Position numbers and translations under genes: made by a program. Positions 4,823 through 6,343 of a DNA stretch of 6,343 nucleotides are shown here, piece by piece. Source of the DNA: Chitinophagaceae bacterium (GTDB taxonomy: Bacteria > Bacteroidota > Bacteroidia > Chitinophagales > Chitinophagaceae); NCBI GenBank assembly GCA_018061385.1, contig JAGOUF010000148.1:1-6343 (forward strand), read 5' to 3'. Below the pieces are notes generated by a model. The model saw nothing but the letters and a program-made list of their open reading frames with translations, was not told where the DNA came from and ran no database searches. The stretch's first letter is position 1. Every line of letters begins with the position of its first letter.

Positions 4823-6241
4823 TTATAACATGGTTGATGGACAAACATAATTGCTAATTGTAAATTTATTGGTTGCTTTAATTGCTTTAAAACCACCCTT
4901 TACATCTATTAAATTATGATAGCCACGAGCTTTTAAAATTGATATAAAAATCATGGATCTATAACCACCAGCACAATGCACATAGTATTTTTCATTTTTA
5001 TCTATTGATGCAATGTTTTGGTTAATAAAATCCAATGGTACATTTTCGGCACCAATAATTTGTTCACTATCAAACTCACTTTTTTTACGAACATCTACAA
5101 TTGAAATTTGTTCGTTTAAACTTTCGTTGTAAAAAGTTGCTGCATTAATTGATTGAATGGTATCTATTTCTTTTCCTTCAGCTTTCCAGGCTTCAAAACC
5201 ACCTTGTAAATAACCAATACAATAATCGTAACCTACACGTGCCAATCTTGTAACCACTTCTTCTGCTCTACCTTCATCGGCAACAATTAAAATGGGTTGT
5301 TTAATATCTGTAATTAATGTTCCAACCCAAGGAGCAAAACTACCGTCAATGCCTATATTTATTGAGTTTGGCACAAATCCTTTAGCAAATATTTCGGGCA
5401 TTCTAGTATCTAAAATAATTGCATTTGTTTCGTTGGCAGCTGCTTCAAATGCAGAAGGAGTTAATGCTTGACTTCCTCTTCCCAATACAGTATCTATGCT
5501 ATCATATCCTTGAATATTCATCAATACATTTAATGGAAAATAGGCAGGTGGTGCAACCAATCCTTTTAGCACTTCTTTTACAAATTCTTCTTTAGTTAAA
5601 TTTCTTTGCAAGGCATAGTTTACCATTTTTTGATTGCCTAAAGTATCGGTAGTTTCCATACTCATATTTTTACCACAAGCACTACCTGCCCCATGTGCAG
5701 GATACACAATAATATCGTTGGCCAATGGCATTATTTTGTTGTGTAAAGAATCGTATAAATGACCTGCTAAAATTTCTTCTGTTAATTCTGGAATTAGTTT
5801 TTGTGCTAAATCTGGTCGGCCAACATCGCCAATAAACAATGTATCTCCAGAAAACAATGCAGTTTCTTCTCCATTTTCATCAATCAATAAATAACAAGAA
5901 CTTTCCATTGTGTGGCCAGGCGTATGAATAACTTTTATAGCAACATTTCCCAAAGGAAACAATTGACCATCATAAGCTACTATACTTTCAAAATTTGGAC
6001 TTGCAGTTGGACCATAAATAATTGATGCTCCAGTTTTTTTACTTAAATCAATATGACCAGAAACAAAATCGGCATGAAAATGTGTTTCAAAAATGTACTT
6101 TATGGTTGCACCATTTTTTGTGGCTTTATCAATATAAGGCTGTACTTCACGTAAAGGATCAATGATTGCAGCTTCTCCATTGCTCTCAATATAATACGCT
6201 CCTTGTGCAAGGCAACTTGTATAAATTTGTTCAATCATCAT
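4823..6241 (-). CDS. CstB-like persulfide dioxygenase with pseudorhodanese and rhodanese domains
   Basis: A 472-residue cytoplasmic protein in three parts. Residues 1-245 form a metallo-beta-lactamase fold of the ETHE1/persulfide dioxygenase type: T53-H54-F-H56-A-D58-F59-V-S-G-H63, T108-P-G-H110-T, S131-G-D133-T-L-F, G141-R-P-D and P181-A-H183-G. H54, H110 and D133 match the mono-iron ligands of ETHE1. Residues 270-356 are a rhodanese fold lacking its cysteine (loop V320-A-D-E-G-R). Residues 364-456 are an active-type rhodanese with C423-A-G-G-Y-R-S429. This order is that of Staphylococcus aureus CstB, which oxidises persulfides to sulfite and makes thiosulfate. The S187-A-C189-G-K segment resembles the region of CstB's functional C201. 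Expected role: oxidising low-molecular-weight persulfide in sulfide detoxification. It heads the operon. Starts at 6241 and 6238 (tandem ATGs) are equivalent. Confidence 0.92.
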   Translation of the reverse strand: MMIEQIYTSCLAQGAYYIESNGEAAIIDPLREVQPYIDKATKNGATIKYIFETHFHADFVSGHIDLSKKTGASIIYGPTASPNFESIVAYDGQLFPLGNVAIKVIHTPGHTMESSCYLLIDENGEETALFSGDTLFIGDVGRPDLAQKLIPELTEEILAGHLYDSLHNKIMPLANDIIVYPAHGAGSACGKNMSMETTDTLGNQKMVNYALQRNLTKEEFVKEVLKGLVAPPAYFPLNVLMNIQGYDSIDTVLGRGSQALTPSAFEAAANETNAIILDTRMPEIFAKGFVPNSINIGIDGSFAPWVGTLITDIKQPILIVADEGRAEEVVTRLARVGYDYCIGYLQGGFEAWKAEGKEIDTIQSINAATFYNESLNEQISIVDVRKKSEFDSEQIIGAENVPLDFINQNIASIDKNEKYYVHCAGGYRSMIFISILKARGYHNLIDVKGGFKAIKATNKFTISNYVCPSTML

Positions 6242-6261
6242 GTTTGCAAAATTTTATAATG

Positions 6262-6269
6262 CAAATATG
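6262..6269 (-). promoter_or_regulatory. Probable -7 element of the sulfur operon (CATATTTG)
   Basis: The minus strand reads CATATTTG, one mismatch (C for T at the first base) from TAnnTTTG, ending 20 bp before the first ATG of the operon. It would start transcription near 6258, giving a leader of about 17 nt. The usual -33 region falls on the palindrome at 6291-6306, consistent with an activator-dependent promoter. Confidence 0.4.
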
Positions 6270-6290
6270 AAAAATGATTTAGAGCTTTTT

Positions 6291-6306
6291 GGTGACAAAA
6301 GTCACA
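6291..6306. promoter_or_regulatory. CRP/FNR-family-type operator palindrome
   Basis: GTGAC (6292-6296) and GTCAC (6301-6305) form a perfect dyad around AAAA. Read as a CRP-type site it is GGTGA-N6-TCACA, nine of ten bases of the TGTGA-N6-TCACA consensus; the 5-4-5 layout is also that of FNR-family sites, though the half-site is not TTGAT. Its centre is 57 bp upstream of the operon's ATG and about 40 bp upstream of the predicted transcription start, the class II activator position. Bacteroidota carry many Crp/Fnr-family regulators, so such a protein is the likely binder. Confidence 0.6.
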
Positions 6307-6343
6307 TTTAACCTTATCTAAATTTATTGAAACAAACTTTTAG

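Noticed and set aside
6291..6306. Reading the palindrome as a strict FNR box
   Set aside because: The half-site is GTGAC rather than TTGAT. It fits the wider CRP/FNR superfamily, and CRP better, so no specific FNR claim is made.

Overview
The window looks like a piece of a low-GC Bacteroidota chromosome, probably Sphingobacteriia/Chitinophagia-like. Three things suggest this. The gene starts lack Shine-Dalgarno sequences. Octamers matching the Bacteroidota -7 element TAnnTTTG lie a few bases before several starts. The gene families (short alpha-glucan phosphorylase, CstB-like MBL-rhodanese, DUF2892/DUF6132-type small membrane proteins) are familiar from that phylum. The exact genus cannot be read from the sequence.

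Layout, left to right. At the left edge, positions 1-55 (minus) hold the first 18 codons of a gene that resembles the N-terminus of a DHH-family phosphoesterase (NrnA type). A divergent spacer of about 190 bp follows. It contains a possible 36-codon signal-peptide-like ORF, an inverted repeat and a promoter-like octamer. Next is ndk on the plus strand (243-659). It ends in a perfect 15-bp hairpin shared with the convergent GT35 alpha-glucan phosphorylase gene (710-2371, minus). Then come bioB (2597-3598, minus), with its own promoter-like box and terminator, and a five-gene minus-strand operon (6241 down to 3753).

The five-gene operon is the most interesting block. In transcription order it encodes a CstB-like persulfide dioxygenase/double-rhodanese protein, a single-domain rhodanese, two tiny membrane proteins with paired cysteines, and a WCGPC thioredoxin. 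Gaps are 27 and 3 bp, followed by 17- and 14-bp overlaps, and one hairpin terminator closes the unit. A perfect GTGAC-N4-GTCAC palindrome (CRP/FNR-superfamily type) sits about 50 bp upstream of the first start codon, centred near -41 of the predicted promoter. The plausible reading is a regulated system that handles sulfide or sulfane sulfur: low-molecular-weight persulfide is oxidised to sulfite, rhodaneses move the sulfane sulfur, thioredoxin reduces persulfides and disulfides, and the two membrane proteins have unknown roles.

The other notable point is the phosphorylase. The GT35 phosphate-site residues and the EASGT motif are present, but the lysine that normally binds pyridoxal phosphate is replaced by threonine (T452). 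The remaining genes are ordinary housekeeping genes. I saw no tRNA, rRNA, CRISPR array, insertion sequence or prophage signal.
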